Part shown: one piece after another, positions 1 to 12,360 of the stretch
Position numbering within the stretch: position 1 is the stretch's first letter
How the letters are laid out: every line of letters begins with the position of its first letter
From: Isoetes taiwanensis
Taxonomy: Eukaryota > Streptophyta > Lycopodiopsida > Isoetales > Isoetaceae
Direction: 5' to 3'
Length of the DNA stretch: 64,000 nt
Assembly: GCA_021234155.1 (NCBI GenBank)
Contig: JAJEKV010000015.1
Coordinates: forward strand, 7,978,270 to 8,042,269
Notes under the pieces: generated by a model
The model's input: the letters and a program-made list of their open reading frames with translations, nothing else
Database searches by the model: none
Told to the model about the DNA's origin: nothing
Position numbers and translations under genes: made by a program

Positions 1-39
1 CCCGTGATGTGCCATTTCTTTGCATCTGATGATAGAGTT

Positions 40-3000
40 GAGGGCAACATTTGTTCTTTTAGAGCCAATTGGCCAAAAACAAGATGTGTAATCCAACGTT
101 ATTAACTTTTGTGGAGGTGCTTTTGGGATAAGTTAGTATTTTACTGGTTTTTCTAGCTTTCTAATTAGCTGTATGTTTAGGCCAATACTTTATAGAGATT
201 TGTGGAACCATATTGTGGGCAAAGGAGTTCAGTTTATGAGTGGAAGGCTACCTTTGTATGCTTTTAGTTGTAAAGGTCGCTGAAGTTCTATCTGCGATCA
301 TCCAATTTCATGAGTCAGAAACCTGGGTATGTTGTTAGGTCTTCCATTATTACTGCAGTCTACTATTGTGGTGCTGTCTTAGATTGTCCAGCTCTTCTTA
401 GACAATCCTGGGTTGGGCATAGATTAAATTATATGTCAGTAGATGCTCAACAGCTATCAGATGTCATGCTACCCACAACTCTGGTTATTGCCAGCCTAAG
501 TTTGTGTAGCATTAACTATACCAACAAACCATTGGAGATCCCATGTTCTAGGTTTTAGCTACGCTGAGTGCTGTTATGCTCTCATAGTGTGTGTATGATG
601 GGAAGGCAACGTAAGTATCAGGTTAGAATAATGAAAGCCAGAGATGAAAGAATGAGGGCAACCAATGAGGTCCTGAACTTCATGAAAATTATTAAGCTCC
701 AGGCATGGAAGATCATTTTCAGAACCGCGGTCAAGGAGCTCGTGGTGGTAGAATGTGGTTGGCTTTCAGGTTTCATGTCTGCATTCTTTACCGCATAGGT
801 CTTCTCAATAGCTGTCCATCTTTGGTCTCTACTGCTTTGTTTGGGGTATAAGCTGAAGACAGGGCTGACAACAGCAAAAGTATTTACTGTAACTGTAAAT
901 CTCTTCCGGATATTGCAAGAGCCTGTACTGGTTCCCACAACACTGGTCACAGTATCTCAAGCTGTTGTTTCCTTGATAGACTAAACATGTACATGCAGTG
1001 CACTGGAGTTAGATAGATCAGCTATCATGGGTACATGCTGGAATCTATGCTGTGGAGATTGAAATGGTTCCTTTTCCTGGGAAGAAGCTAATATAAAGCC
1101 TAATCTTTGACGACATTACTAATACTTGTAGGATTAAGCCTGGTTCTCTCTAGTCACGGTAGTCGAATGGTTGGATCAGGGAAATCTTCCCGCTTGCCAC
1201 AATAATGGGGAAATGCATAAGTATTCTGGCAAAGTAAGTAGTGTACTATACTATTTCTTTGGCATAAAAGGCTTGCAATCCTGCTTTTGGATTGATCAAT
1301 TAGTTTCTGTTAACATTAGGTGACAATTGTAACAAAGTTTGTAATTCAAACTCCTGATTCAGAATGCAACAATTGAACAAAATGTTCTTTTAAGCTACCA
1401 ATGGATAAAGAAAGATACAACAGGGCTCTGAGAGCTTGTGCCATAGAACCCACATGGCATTGATGGAACATGGAGATCAAACAGAAATTGAGAAAGAGGT
1501 ATTAATCTTAGTGGAGGCCAAAAGCAACGTGAATAAATTAGCTAGGGCAGTTTATCAAGATTCAGATATTATCTCCTAGGATGATGTATTCAGTGCAGTG
1601 GATGCATTACTGGAACACATTTGTTCAATAAGCCTGTTCAAATATGGGCTGAATATGCTGTGTTGAATTTTAACTTAAAGTTGGATGTACATGTAGGAAT
1701 GTATATTGAGCTCTGGCTGAAAACTATCATTCTGTAACTCACCAAGTGGAGAGTTCTTGCCTAAAGCAGACCTAGTTCTGGTGAGGACCTGATTGGTGTT
1801 TGATCAATTAATTGTCTTTAAGGATTAAAAACACCAGGCCTAATTCTCTTTACTGCATGCAACCTCTACTACAATAAGAAGCTTTTTAGCATAAGTGTGC
1901 AACAAATCATTCATTTTATTTTGCCAATCTTCTGATTGTTAATTGATATCTGCAGGTTATGCGCAATTCCGCAAGGTTAGGAATCGAACCTGCTAAAGAG
2001 CTTTTGAAGAATGGAACAGATTTGGAGTCTCTGTAATAGCCCATAATGCTGCTCCCTTGACTCTATTCGGGATGCAGCTAACAATTTGATAGATGAAGAA
2101 CATGAATTATCTAGTACATCCAATCCCAGAAAAGAGTTTGTATCTTTCTCAAAGCACAGTCCGAGGAATTAACACTCATCATCATACAAGTTCCAGGAGA
2201 CTGTATCTGATTATTACTGCCAGAGCTCTCAAGAGCATGATATAAAACAGGACTCTACAAGGCTCATTGATGAAGAGCAGAGAGAATCAGGTCATGTTGG
2301 ATGAAAGGTCTACTGGATGTACTCTACACCAAAGCATATGAGCACAGCACTTGCTCTGCTAGTGATTGTGCAGATAATACAGCAATCACTTCATAGTATG
2401 TAATGATTATTACTTGACCAGACCCTGGACTACACCACTTATTCTACTTTATCATAGAAGTCTACTTTTAATCTCACTGATGTCCTGGTTGTTTATAATT
2501 GCCTGCCACGGACGATCAGCCATAAGTGGGACTGAAGACAACACAGATGTTCTTTTTGACATGTTGCTAAGTATATTGTATAACTCCAGCGTCATTTTTC
2601 ACACAACTCTTCTTGGAAGAATACTGAGCAGGCAGGGTCTACTAACCATTAATCACTGTTGGACCATAGAGCTTTTGTGCTCCCACACTTACAGTTTTTG
2701 CACTCTCAACAGACCAAACAATGCTGATATCCTTCTGCCCTTTTCTCTGTAGCTGCTCTAAATCTTATATGACAACAATTGGTACGTTGATTGTTACTTG
2801 TCGGGTTACATATTAATCATATTTCTCTATACTGCCCCCTGTTTGGTTGTACGTTTCATATCAGGTATGTCCATATTTTAACTGACAATTGTTTGCATTT
2901 TTTTCACCTTGGAGGTATTAAATGTAATCATATTTTAGGCATTTTTATCAAGAACATCAAGAGAACTTTTTCTTACCCGCTTAGATTCAATCAATGGCTA

Positions 3001-4810
3001 CCAGTAATTTTTCACTTTTCAGAGATATTGGCTGGCCTTTACAACAATCAGATGCTTCCAGAAAGAGCAAGACTTCTCCCACATGAATCTCAAGCATGTG
3101 GAATAGCAACATATGTATGTGATTTTCAAGCAATAATGCTGCGAATGAATGGTTTGATACAGATCAGATGATTGGTACAACAGTACTTTGTGCATCCACA
3201 TTATTGTTGTGTTCCTTTGCCAGAAAATGCTGTCAGACCAGGTAAAATATTTGGATAGAAGACGGTTATATTTTTGTTATTGCCTTGCTTAATATTTATT
3301 TATTCACTGGGCTCATGCAGATCGCTACCGGGCCTCTCTCTCTTCTTTCTTATGGACTGGCTTACGCAGCCCTTTTGTCAGTATCTTTGCCTGTCAAGTT
3401 GAAAATAAGATGGTGTCTGTTGAACGGGTGAGGCAATATATACATGTATTCCTAGTGAGGCTCTGTAATTATAGACTCCTTCCGACCACCTAAAACTTGG
3501 CCATTCATGAAGTATCGAGCATGTCAGATTTACAGGTACTCCCATGGACATGTCTAGTTTATTCTCGCTTTGTAAGGTTTTAGTCAGTTGCTAGTGTCCA
3601 TGGTGAACGGATTGTGCAACCTTTTTTTTCCAGCACAGCAGGTATCCAATGTACAAGCTCTTCTGCACTTACTGGTAGCACTAGCATTATTTACTTCCTC
3701 ATGAACGCTTCCATGTTCTCTGCTTCCATTTGACTAACTCTGGTATTATCAGTGTACTTTTTATATATAAAGAAAATTGTACAGCTTTGACTTAACCAGA
3801 ACCATAAAGTTTATTAGATTAATATGGACATATTTGCTCTTGGTAATTCGTCTTGTCGGGTGACATAATCGAGTTTGAATTTTTTTGTCAAATGCAGCTT
3901 CGGCCATCGCCCTAATACTCCACTGGTCTTAAAAGGCATAACCTCAAGATAAAGGAGGCAAAAAGATTGGAATTCATATTTGACAGGAAGTGGAAAGTCA
4001 ACCTTATTACAAGCAATATTTCGTTTAGTGGAACCATCTGGTGAAAGTGCAATAATTGATGGCATTGAAACCACTTTCGGGTTGGGGCTCGCGAGACCAG
4101 ATCCAAGTTCGGCATCATCCCACAGGAGCCAATACTGTTTGAAGGCAACATATGAACAATATTGACCCACTTGGGCAACATACCGAATGATGATTTGGGA
4201 GGTAGGTAAAGTTGGGATAACAATGTCACTTCAACCAGTCCACTACTTGACCTTTCTTACTACACAGGCTATTGATAAACTTCCAGCTGGGTGGCAGTAT
4301 TCGTGAGAAGGCTGGGAAACTTGATTCTCGGTACATTTTGGTAGTTTTCAGTTTTTCTTTTCTGTGTCTTTGAAATGATATATGGCTGTTCTACAGTTCT
4401 GATAATGGCTATAACTGAGTGTTGGACAAAACAGCTTTTCTGTCTTGCCAGAGCAATTCTAACACAGCCGCATACCTTTCCTTGATGAGGCCACTGCATC
4501 TATTGATGCACAGACAGAAGTCATACTCAGAAAGCAATGCAGGAAGAGTTCTGAGCTCAACAGTTATTAGCATTGCACATAGAATAATTCTGTCATGAAC
4601 AGTGACAAAGTTATAGTCATGGATGATGGTATGTTATCTACTAGCACTACTGATAGTCTTGAAATTAGAGGGATGGTTCAACATGGTGGTGTGAATTGTG
4701 TAAAACAGGCGCAGGTGAAAGAGGCGATGCCTTCAAAGTTATTGGAGAATTCAAAATCGTTGTTTGCGCAGCTTGTTCATGAATATGCAGCAAGATCTGG
4801 TGGAGTGTAA
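40..4810 (+). pseudogene. ABCC (MRP-type) ABC transporter, full-length-like but disabled
   Basis: The family moves glutathione conjugates and other organic anions across the vacuolar or plasma membrane using ATP. Pieces of a full transporter lie in order. TMD1 is at about 175-1000, with a VNYMSVDAQQLSD-like block near 430 and ATNEVLNFMKIIKLQAW near 655. NBD1 is at about 1085-1640, with VGSGKSS at 1170-1190, LSGGQKQR at 1507-1530 and a DDVFSAVDA block. The linker and TMD2 run 1955-3460, with SRELTRLDS-like and ENKMVSVER blocks. NBD2 is at 3960-4810, with TGSGKST near 3983, LDEATASIDAQTE at about 4470-4512 and a normal-looking C-terminus ending EYAARSGGV and a stop at 4808-4810. Several frameshifts and in-frame stops separate these blocks, for example a stop just before the Walker B DD of NBD1. 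The NBD2 signature region is unreadable. Introns remain, so this is a decayed duplicate and not a retrocopy. A real gene with assembly indels is the alternative. The 5' end lies before the window. Confidence 0.85.
1234..1319 (+). other. Retained intron inside the ABCC pseudogene
   Basis: The coding match to the NBD1 SGK-V block stops at a GTAAGT donor (1234) and resumes after a CATTAG acceptor (1319), shortly before an IQNATIEQNVLF-like block. A second intron acceptor, ATATCTGCAG, ends at 1955, where the VMR...LLKNGTDLESL linker block begins. The introns show that this copy came from DNA-level duplication and not from reverse-transcribed mRNA. Confidence 0.6.
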
Positions 4811-5936
4811 CAAACCCAGATAAACAAGGCAAGGATCGAAAGTAATCAACGAAGCGGGTTGATGGAGAAAGAATTAATCTGAATTGTAACTTTGAAGGTT
4901 AATGAAAAAGGTTGGATATGGAAAACAAGTGGCTGTAATTTTGAAATGTGGCCCCCTTTCACCAATCGCATACGAGCTGAAAGGAGGTGGTTTTAAGTTG
5001 ACGGAATTTTTGACGAAAGAATCGTGAAGCCAAAAATCGTGGCATTTTGGGTTAAGGTTCTCTGGCCTGTAGCTTTTTCTTTGAAGGATGTGGTATGCCA
5101 TTGTTCTAAACTATAATGTTAGAAATATATATTCTGTTTGTGTATGTTCAGGTTCCATTCAGAAATGCTTTTAATGCAGACAGGTACATGGTTTATTATC
5201 TAATAAACCCAGTGCCCCATTTCTGGTAGTAGAGTTTGGCCAAACTTTCTTGTTTCTGAGAATCCCTCGTCTACAAACACAAAATCTAACTAGTTCTTTT
5301 CTCCCGATTAGCTTCAAAAATCCACTTCTAACTTCAAACAGAGACAAGTGCACCATTTCATCAAGAGAACAGGGATAAATCATGCTTTTGATGCATGGCG
5401 GCTGGATGGTCAAGAAGATTGAACACCCACGGATGATGGGCAAAGTGGCTTAGGAAGCAAGCTTTTTGCAGCATAATCAGTCGCAGAAGAAACTGTCCTC
5501 TTGTGTCATTTTTGACATAGCCTAGTTACAGTGACAAGGATATGCATGATCAGCTTTTTATGTTAACTACAGATGCAGTGATATCCTGCCATGTGTGATG
5601 TAGTTGTTATGCATGAGGGCAGAAAATTGATTTAGACGGCATTTTGCACGCTGTTGATCGATCTATGGCAGGTCTCAATTACATCTACTGTTGCATCAAA
5701 CCCATTCCTTCAAATAATTCCATTGTTTCGCAAGGGCATTCCTGAGCATTGAAGAAGCCATTCTGCTGAAAGCTAAAGGAAATCTATTTCTCTAAAACCA
5801 GAGAAATGAACATACTTGGTCAATGCAAATTAAATCCAAAATTGTAGGTTCCTTGCAGATCCGGGTGGTGATCAGCCAAAAAGGCCTGTGCAAAATTGAT
5901 ATGATGCTGAAAAGCGAGTCTGATAGCATTATCTAA
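4811..5936. other. 3' flank of the ABCC relic, no gene seen
   Basis: This is AT-rich sequence after the pseudogene stop. Short minus-strand open frames exist but have no recognisable domain or codon pattern. No repeat is obvious. Confidence 0.5.
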
Positions 5937-6000
5937 CTAACTCTATCTAGGTCTATTTGATAGCATTATAGGACAGGCATTTTGACAATTTGATGACGCT
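5937..6000 (+). repeat. Short fragment of dispersed repeat R0 (left end)
   Basis: The text ATTTGATAGCATTATA followed by a GCATTTTGACAATTTGAT motif matches the left end of the R0 copies starting near 10541 and 37774. The similarity stops at about 6000, so only the end of the element is present. Confidence 0.55.
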
Positions 6001-6025
6001 TTAGCGCAACAGCTCAACCTCTATG

Positions 6026-6195
6026 AGTGACGCATTATCTCGTTGTAGGCTATCCACGTGTTCCAAAATCCCAACCTCGAGTGACGCATTATCTCGCCTA
6101 GGCTATCCACGTGTCTTTAAAAATTCGATGTGACATTCACCTGACCCTTAGATTTTGTCTTAAAATTCGATGTGACATTCACCTGACCCTTAGAT
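6026..6195 (+). repeat. Two consecutive tandem duplications containing a G-box
   Basis: A unit of about 37 bp (GAGTGACGCATTATCTCG, then TAGGCTATCCACGTGT) occurs at 6026-6062 and 6079-6115. It is followed by a second unit of about 34 bp (AAAATTCGATGTGACATTC, then ACCTGACCCTTAGAT) at 6119-6153 and 6162-6195. The first unit carries the palindromic G-box core CACGTG in both copies. The block sits about 130-300 bp before an ATG at 6329. Confidence 0.75.
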
Positions 6196-6239
6196 GGATC
6201 TAGGCAAAAGTTCGGTTGAGAAAAAATACCTAACCGTAC

Positions 6240-6620
6240 CTTGTTGCAGAACATTTGCGCCCCAAACCCCTAAATTCATTTGCGCCTGCGCCTAAATCGT
6301 TTCTGAACTTTGTTGATCCTCGAAGCCATGGCTATTCCGTCCAAAAACTGGGTCCCATACTTCTGCTTTTTGAGCCAAACCATTTGAGCGGGGATTCTAC
6401 AAATATTTTTTCTTGTGAATACTTGCTTTCGAATATTTTGTGAATATTTTGCTCTGTTTTTTCCTCTGAATCGGCAGCAAGGGTATCAAGCGTTTCTATC
6501 ATTTGCCGGGGCCATGGCCGTGGTAGTGAAGCTCGAAAGCAGAGTAAATGAAGAAAATATGTTTAGAATGATCAGTTATAGGATAAAGCCCTTGATGTGG
6601 TTATTTTAGGCTCTGATAAT
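6240..6620 (+). other. Possible 5' end of an unrecognised gene
   Basis: After the duplicated G-box module there is a telo-box-like AAACCCCTAAA near 6265. An ATG at 6329 is in a good plant context (GAAGCCATGGCT). The frame it opens is short, and other open frames at 6255-6443 and 6415-6609 overlap it out of phase. I recognise no product. It may be a promoter plus first exon, or chance. Confidence 0.25.
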
Positions 6621-9500
6621 GGGTTTTATGAAGACCTCGAATAGTTTTTGGCTCTCTCAGATCAGTGAGGCAATGCAATGTAGATGCATCCAGCAGATCC
6701 AAGATTGGACGAAAAATGTCATATTTTGAAAGTAAATTCTCACCTTTGTCAAGATAAATTGCTCGTTCTTATACCTCCAGCCACACCCATACTTTATGGT
6801 TGTTGCTCAGTAGGTTCCATAGACTAGTAGTGAGCAATGCCTGTGATTCGTCAGAAAGCATCCATAGTCTGTTCTGGTAGAGAAGTTAATCCATTTACCT
6901 CTTATCAGCTACAACATAATGGCCCGAGCTGTATATATTTGTTCTCCATTTGATGATAAGCTTCCTAAGGTGAATCTATCGAAATATGCTAACAACTCTC
7001 TTCATGAAATGCTTACAAATGGTTATCTGACAGGATGCATCTAAGGATCATAGTTGTTAGAAGGTTGATCATATGAAAGTTTCTAGTGGACAAGAATGTA
7101 TGATATCCTCGCATTCAAGCATTTCATTGGTTATACCAATTCCTTGCCTAAGGTTGTCTAACTACTTACTCCCTGAAATGCTGTCCCCTACCTTGGAAGT
7201 GTAGATTCTAAACTGTGTTCAGAAAACTTTTTGATATTGCTTTTAGAATGATGAAGCGCCAAAAGAAAAACAACGCAACAGAGAATAAAAGAAGCACACA
7301 CGAAAAAATCCCAGATGAGGTCATGCTTAGTCACTGAATCGTTTATGTTTGAAACGTGGCACTGATAAGCTCTCTGAAACAGATTCGAGGTGCAAAACTC
7401 AAAATATTATCAATATTACCGAGATCCTCCAACGAAGAATGGAAGAGTGATCTAGGCATGCGAAGTTACTTAGGTCAAGTACTCTACTTTACGATTTGTT
7501 ATCAGTTCATATGCTATTGTTGTGTGACTCTTGCAGCAAACTTCCCTCTTCTAAACTTCTTATATTTTCAAAAGAGTGGTACATGCATAAAATACAATGT
7601 TTCAATGTTTTATGTTTATGCAAAATATTAGGTGTAGTACATCTGTGATTTAATCTCTAGCTCAAATGGTGAACCAGCAGTTCTAGTTTTTAAATTATAT
7701 TTTAAAACTAGACTTGTACTCTTTTCAATAAAGAGCTGGAAGCATGAACGATACCAACTTATAATGATCATATAAAACATTAGTGGACTTTCACTTCATT
7801 ATTCTTCATAAGGGTTATATCTATGAAATACGAATAAAAAGTGATTAATATTGTTACTCTACTCTGTGCTGAGTTTGATTCTGCTCAGTAAGGCTTGGGA
7901 GGAAGCAGAAGTTGATTCTGATGTCCTATCTATCAATCTAATGGTATTAGTTTACTATTTGAAACTTGATTTATTTATCAGGAAATTAATCCGAGATATC
8001 TTACATAGTTTAGCCTGTCATCGTAGCTACTTTTTTGTTCTCAGAATGAGTTCTTCACATTTGCCCCTGTTGATAGACACTTAAGGTTTCAAAGGATCCT
8101 GAAAAGTATGACGAGGTTAGTAGCTTGATTTAATGGTGGTATTTTGTGATAATAAAGTGTTGTCAACCAGGTAATTGAGGTTGCCACGCAATTGGATTGC
8201 CATTCTCACAAAGATAACGTGAAGCCAAGTTCTCCTCAATGAGGTCTGAGCCCTAATGTAGATACTACAGCAAGATTCTATTGACTGTCTCTTGATGGAA
8301 AACATTTTAGACTTATTAGTAGATTACAAAAAGATACGTGATATGGAGATGCAAATCTAGACATACTTAAGGGATTCTTTATCAAAAGGGACTTGCATTA
8401 GCTGAGCAAGAAGATCATGTAAGAGATTGTTATCACAAGATGGCAAAATTCAAAAAGTATGCACCTAGAGTACCAATGCTAGCAATGAAATAACATTTGA
8501 ATTATACAGTCTACTTGAACTTCATGTCTCTATGCAAAGACAACAGAAATCAAGTCCATAACTGAGAGTGAATCTGTCAACAGAAGAGTCCGGTGAAGCC
8601 GGTGGAAGAGGATGTGTTACCTGCAGAATACAGGATAACACACATCATCATAATGGATCAAATGATCAATTTGACAAGAATTATACAGAGCTGAGGAATT
8701 GGGTGGACATATCATCATCACACCTACTTGATCCTGCTTTACTAGGAGTTTAACCCATTCAGGTTTGTGTGATGCATTTGATCCAGAAAATTAGCTCTAG
8801 ATGTTCGCTTACAGCTCTGAATAGCATTGAAAAATCATTTTGGGTTACATTATTTTCTATTTGCTGGTAAAGATGATCATTATGCATAAGTTTTAGGTGT
8901 GTGTTAGCAGCGATTTATTTTGATACAGATTTGCTTTGGAAAATACATGTACTCAAATAGGATTTGCTTGTTGGTTTGTAATTCGCCCTAATGCAGGCTA
9001 TAATGGCTGATGAATGGTTGCCAGTGCATATAGATAGAACAGCACGCAATGCTAGATATAGTTTTTAACATTTTGATGCTGTGGTGCTTTAGACATTTAT
9101 TGTCTTTGTATATTGTATGATGCAGGAATTATCTATCAATCACTAAAGATATAATGCCAATATATGTCCTCAGTTTTTCGCGGTAAAAACTCCTCACATG
9201 GAAAAGTTGTGAAATTGTTGTAGATACGCGTCTGGTTGTGTGAGGTCTTTCATGGTTTCAAGAGTCTGCTTTTTCTCTCCTTCTTCTTTTGCAGATCAAT
9301 CACTCCAGGTTTTCTTGCCTTTAGGCAACCCAAGGCTAGCGGCTTCAAATGAATACTCACCTTTGTTGTAGCACATGACCAACTGTTTTGAAAAAAAAAA
9401 TACGTTTTGAAATGAAATGTCGTTGTGAACTTTGCATTTGTGAGATGATGGTCTGTTTAAGTCCACCTCCTGTTAGAATAGGTTACGACTATCTACAGTG
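6621..9500. other. Low-copy DNA with a few exon-like fragments, nothing identified
   Basis: Some stretches read like decayed exons on the + strand. Near 7240-7480 there is a lysine-rich patch, then LSETDSRC and RRMEE. Near 8037-8108 there is NEFFTFAPVDRH, then VSKDPEKYDE ending in a possible GT donor. At 8568-8753 there is a 61-residue open frame. They do not join into a family I know. The rest is AT-rich without visible repeats. Confidence 0.35.
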
Positions 9501-9720
9501 ACTTGATGCATCGCTACGAAAACCATCCCTACCCACAGTATAAGTACTCTAATTCAAGACTTCACATGCACCCTACACACTATGCTAAGCATACACATTA
9601 TACTACATGCATTACATTACACACAAGACACCAGTATACCACAATTCGCCAATACGCACCACCACATGCACTGGCTACACTACACAAAATAAATCGACGA
9701 CTACCCAACTATTAGAAACA
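9500..9720 (+). other. A/C-rich low-complexity stretch
   Basis: This strand is dominated by A and C with ACATGCA/ACACAC-like words, and almost no G for long runs. Two overlapping open frames (9503-9715, 9607-9795) exist because stop codons are rare in such composition. Their peptides are rich in H, T, Y and P and do not look like a protein family. Confidence 0.5.
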
Positions 9721-9903
9721 AATAATTTCCTTTTGGTCGTGGTTGTTGTGAAAATTGCATACGCATCAAGGTCTCAGCTTGATCACTCTACATAATACAA
9801 ATATTCCTTCAAGATTTTTGAGCTTCCTTGCTACAATCAATTATTATCTTACAATAAAATAAGTCCAAATAAGAAGAGGTGTAGAATCGCCCAAATATCA
9901 TAC

Positions 9904-10036
9904 TATCGCTAACCTAAAAAGAAGTATATTTTAAGCATCATAATCAGCGCTATTCAACATTCCCCATTTCAAAGAAAAGATTAAATCATACATCGTATGA
10001 TTAATAACCTTCAATCTTTCTCATATATTGCCATCG
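9904..10036 (+). repeat. Direct repeat, copy 1 (about 135 bp)
   Basis: From GCTAACCTAAAAAGAAG to CTCATATATTGCCATC this block matches 10342-10494 with small indels. The pair is separated by about 300 bp. Confidence 0.7.
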
Positions 10037-10341
10037 TCAATGTGATATCCAAATGTAACAAAATACATTTAAAAGAGAATATCCATTTAATAATTCTATA
10101 TTGAGAGTTAATCTCTAACATATCATTCTACTAATATGACAACACATTGTCCATGGCAATATCTTTAAGTTGTCAACCCAGAACAATAGCCCAAAACCAA
10201 TGTATGCATAGATATATACATATATTCAACCCTAATAGGTTGAATATCACGTGATTGCCAAAGATAAGTAGATTTGTTTCAGACATTTGACTGTATATGA
10301 CTAAAAGTTCACTTGTGCATTTTCCGCATTTGCGATATAAT

Positions 10342-10494
10342 CATCGCTAACCTAAAAAGAAGATATTTTAAGCATCATAATCATTAAGTTATGTGGCCAT
10401 ATTCAACATTCTCATTTCAAAACAAAAGATGGAAAAAATCGTATTGTTGTATGATTATCAACGCTTTCAATCTTTTCTCATATATTGCCATCTT
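10342..10494 (+). repeat. Direct repeat, copy 2 (about 150 bp)
   Basis: Partner of 9904-10036. It shares GCTAACCTAAAAAGAAG, TTTTAAGCATCATAATCA, ATTCAACATTC and CTCATATATTGCCATC in the same order. It is followed directly by a short (TTATC)n run at about 10490-10518 and then by the left end of R0. Confidence 0.7.
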
Positions 10495-10540
10495 ATCTTA
10501 TCTTTATCTTATCTTTTTTTTAAATACATATATATTGCAT

Positions 10541-11410
10541 TATCTATCCTATCTATATCTATTTGAGCATTATGGGACACACATTTTGGACAATTTTTGA
10601 TAAGGTTTTTTCACATTTTATGGGTTTTTGTTTCTTTTCAAGCTATTGATTTGCGGATATCCCAATATCGCGCTTTATTTTTTTGACCAAAAATAAAGCC
10701 AATTTCCAATGGTAAATCAACATTAGTTTCAAACGAAAAAGAATCTTTATTTCCTATTTTATATTAAGCTATCGCTAGGGCCATCAAATAAGCTCCTACT
10801 TCGGGTAAGCTCTCGGCCATAAGCTCTCGCAGAAGCGCTACTTTGATGCCCCACTTTTGCAAGAATAAATAGAACACAACCTCTTTGCTTTGATGTTTCT
10901 AAGAAGGAAAACACACACAAAATCAACTGAGATGCCCCCCTAAGAATTGAACACACACAAAATCTTCATGCAAGAAGTACCTAATCCGTGAAAGAAATGA
11001 ATGCGTGAACTCAAGAGACCCATTCCCTGGCTGCATGTGGTCGTCATTTCAACAAGGCCCACTCCCACCACCATTGCCTCACACACACATGCTGCCCACA
11101 AAAGGCTCGTGGGATTCTAATTTGGACTCCAAGATACTTGCCATGCATATACCATTGAATAAACAAAATAAAGCACCCTGCATAGCAATGTCTCACCACG
11201 CCCTCTCACATGGAAAAAAAAAATACCTGCTTTTAAATACACAAATTATACCATACAATCATAGCTCTTAACCACTCGCCAAAACAACTCTCGCAATACC
11301 AAACGTAAGTGGGCAAAAGTATATAGGACATGCATTTGACAATATGTCAATAATAGGGCATTTTGATAAATACCAAAAATACAAGAGTATTATTAAAGCC
11401 CCTCTCCCCC
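10541..11410 (+). repeat. Dispersed repeat R0, copy A (about 870 bp, uninterrupted)
   Basis: It matches 37774-38775 along its whole length in the same order. The left end has CACATTTTATGGGTTT, then CAAGCTATTGATTT, TTTGACCAAAAATAAA, CAAACGAAAAAGAA, GAATGCGTGAAC or close, AAGGCTCGTG and CCAAGATACTT. The right end has GGGCATTTTGATAAATACC and ACAAGAGTATTA. Both ends share a GGACA..GCATTTTGACAAT word. No coding capacity is seen, so it may be a non-autonomous element or part of an LTR. A poly-A run follows at about 11410-11425. Confidence 0.75.
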
Positions 11411-12230
11411 CAAAAAAAAAAAAAACTTAGCCAAAGGCACACCGGGATGGTTGTGGGCAAGGTTTTTATTTTATATTAAAAAGCTAGAATTGGTTGATGT
11501 GTATTTCCTTCAAGTTACAGTTTTAGAAGGTCTTGTTTATAAAGGGCGTTGTTTAGATTTTTTTCCCTTCGGCTCCTCACTATGGAAGCATGACTATGGT
11601 TAGATAAATCAACATGTGTAGCTAAGTGACCTGACTACTAGCATAAAAAGTAAATGGGTGACTGGATGTCCTAAGATTGTTGAGCTTTTCCCCGGAAGCC
11701 AAGTAATAGTGTGTTATGTAGCCCTAGTGTGTGGATGTTGTGGGAGTGCTATATAGATTGCATCCGAAAGTCAAGTAGAGTAGGAAACATGTCATGCAAA
11801 ACTATGTGAGCGCCAAAAAAAATTGGGGAAAAGATGCACCTCTATAGCCAGCCACGCCCAACCAACATCACTACGACACATGAGGTAATTGAATAGAGAT
11901 ATACTCATAAAAGGTGCAAGATAAGGTTGCAAATTAAGTATTCAATTTGATTCTTTAAAATGACATTAACTAAAATTCAAGATTATGATTTCTTTCTTTT
12001 TTTTTTTTTCTTGGCGTAATGGGCAAGTGTATAGCATCGTGGTTTCCTTGAGAAAAATTTTAACCGAAAGTAAGTTTAGAAATACTACTAATTTCATACT
12101 TTAGAAGATAGTTATGGTGGCAAAATATTTTCTTTCTAAAAGTTTGAACATAGTACCTAAGGCTTAATTTTTGCCTAGGGATATTGAATATATAGAAAGG
12201 AAAGAGTAAGTAATCTTTCCATTAACAAGC
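11411..12230. other. AT-rich intergenic DNA, no gene seen
   Basis: It contains several homopolymer runs (A at 11409-11425, T at about 11995-12010). No recognisable coding domain, structured RNA or repeat was found. Confidence 0.5.
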
Positions 12231-12234
12231 TTTC

Positions 12235-12360
12235 ATGTTTAGTAAATGCAAAGCTCCTCGAAATATTGTAACTAAAGATCATGAATCAAAATTTACTAGG
12301 ACAAATTTTAAGTTATTTAGTAACATGGGTTCTATTCTAACTATGTTAAAGTGCCAAATG
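12235..12360 (+). mobile_element. Ty3/Gypsy integrase core fragment (relic)
   Basis: The + frame reads PRNIVTKDHESKFT, then FKLFSNMGSILTM. This follows the Gypsy integrase pattern P-x-x-IVSDRDxKFTSxFWxxLFxxMGTxL. The catalytic D position is shifted or changed (TKDHES), and the expected HPQTDGQTE block is not readable afterwards. Only about 40 codons survive, and no LTRs or RT were found nearby. The match rests on memory of the family pattern and is moderate. Confidence 0.4.
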
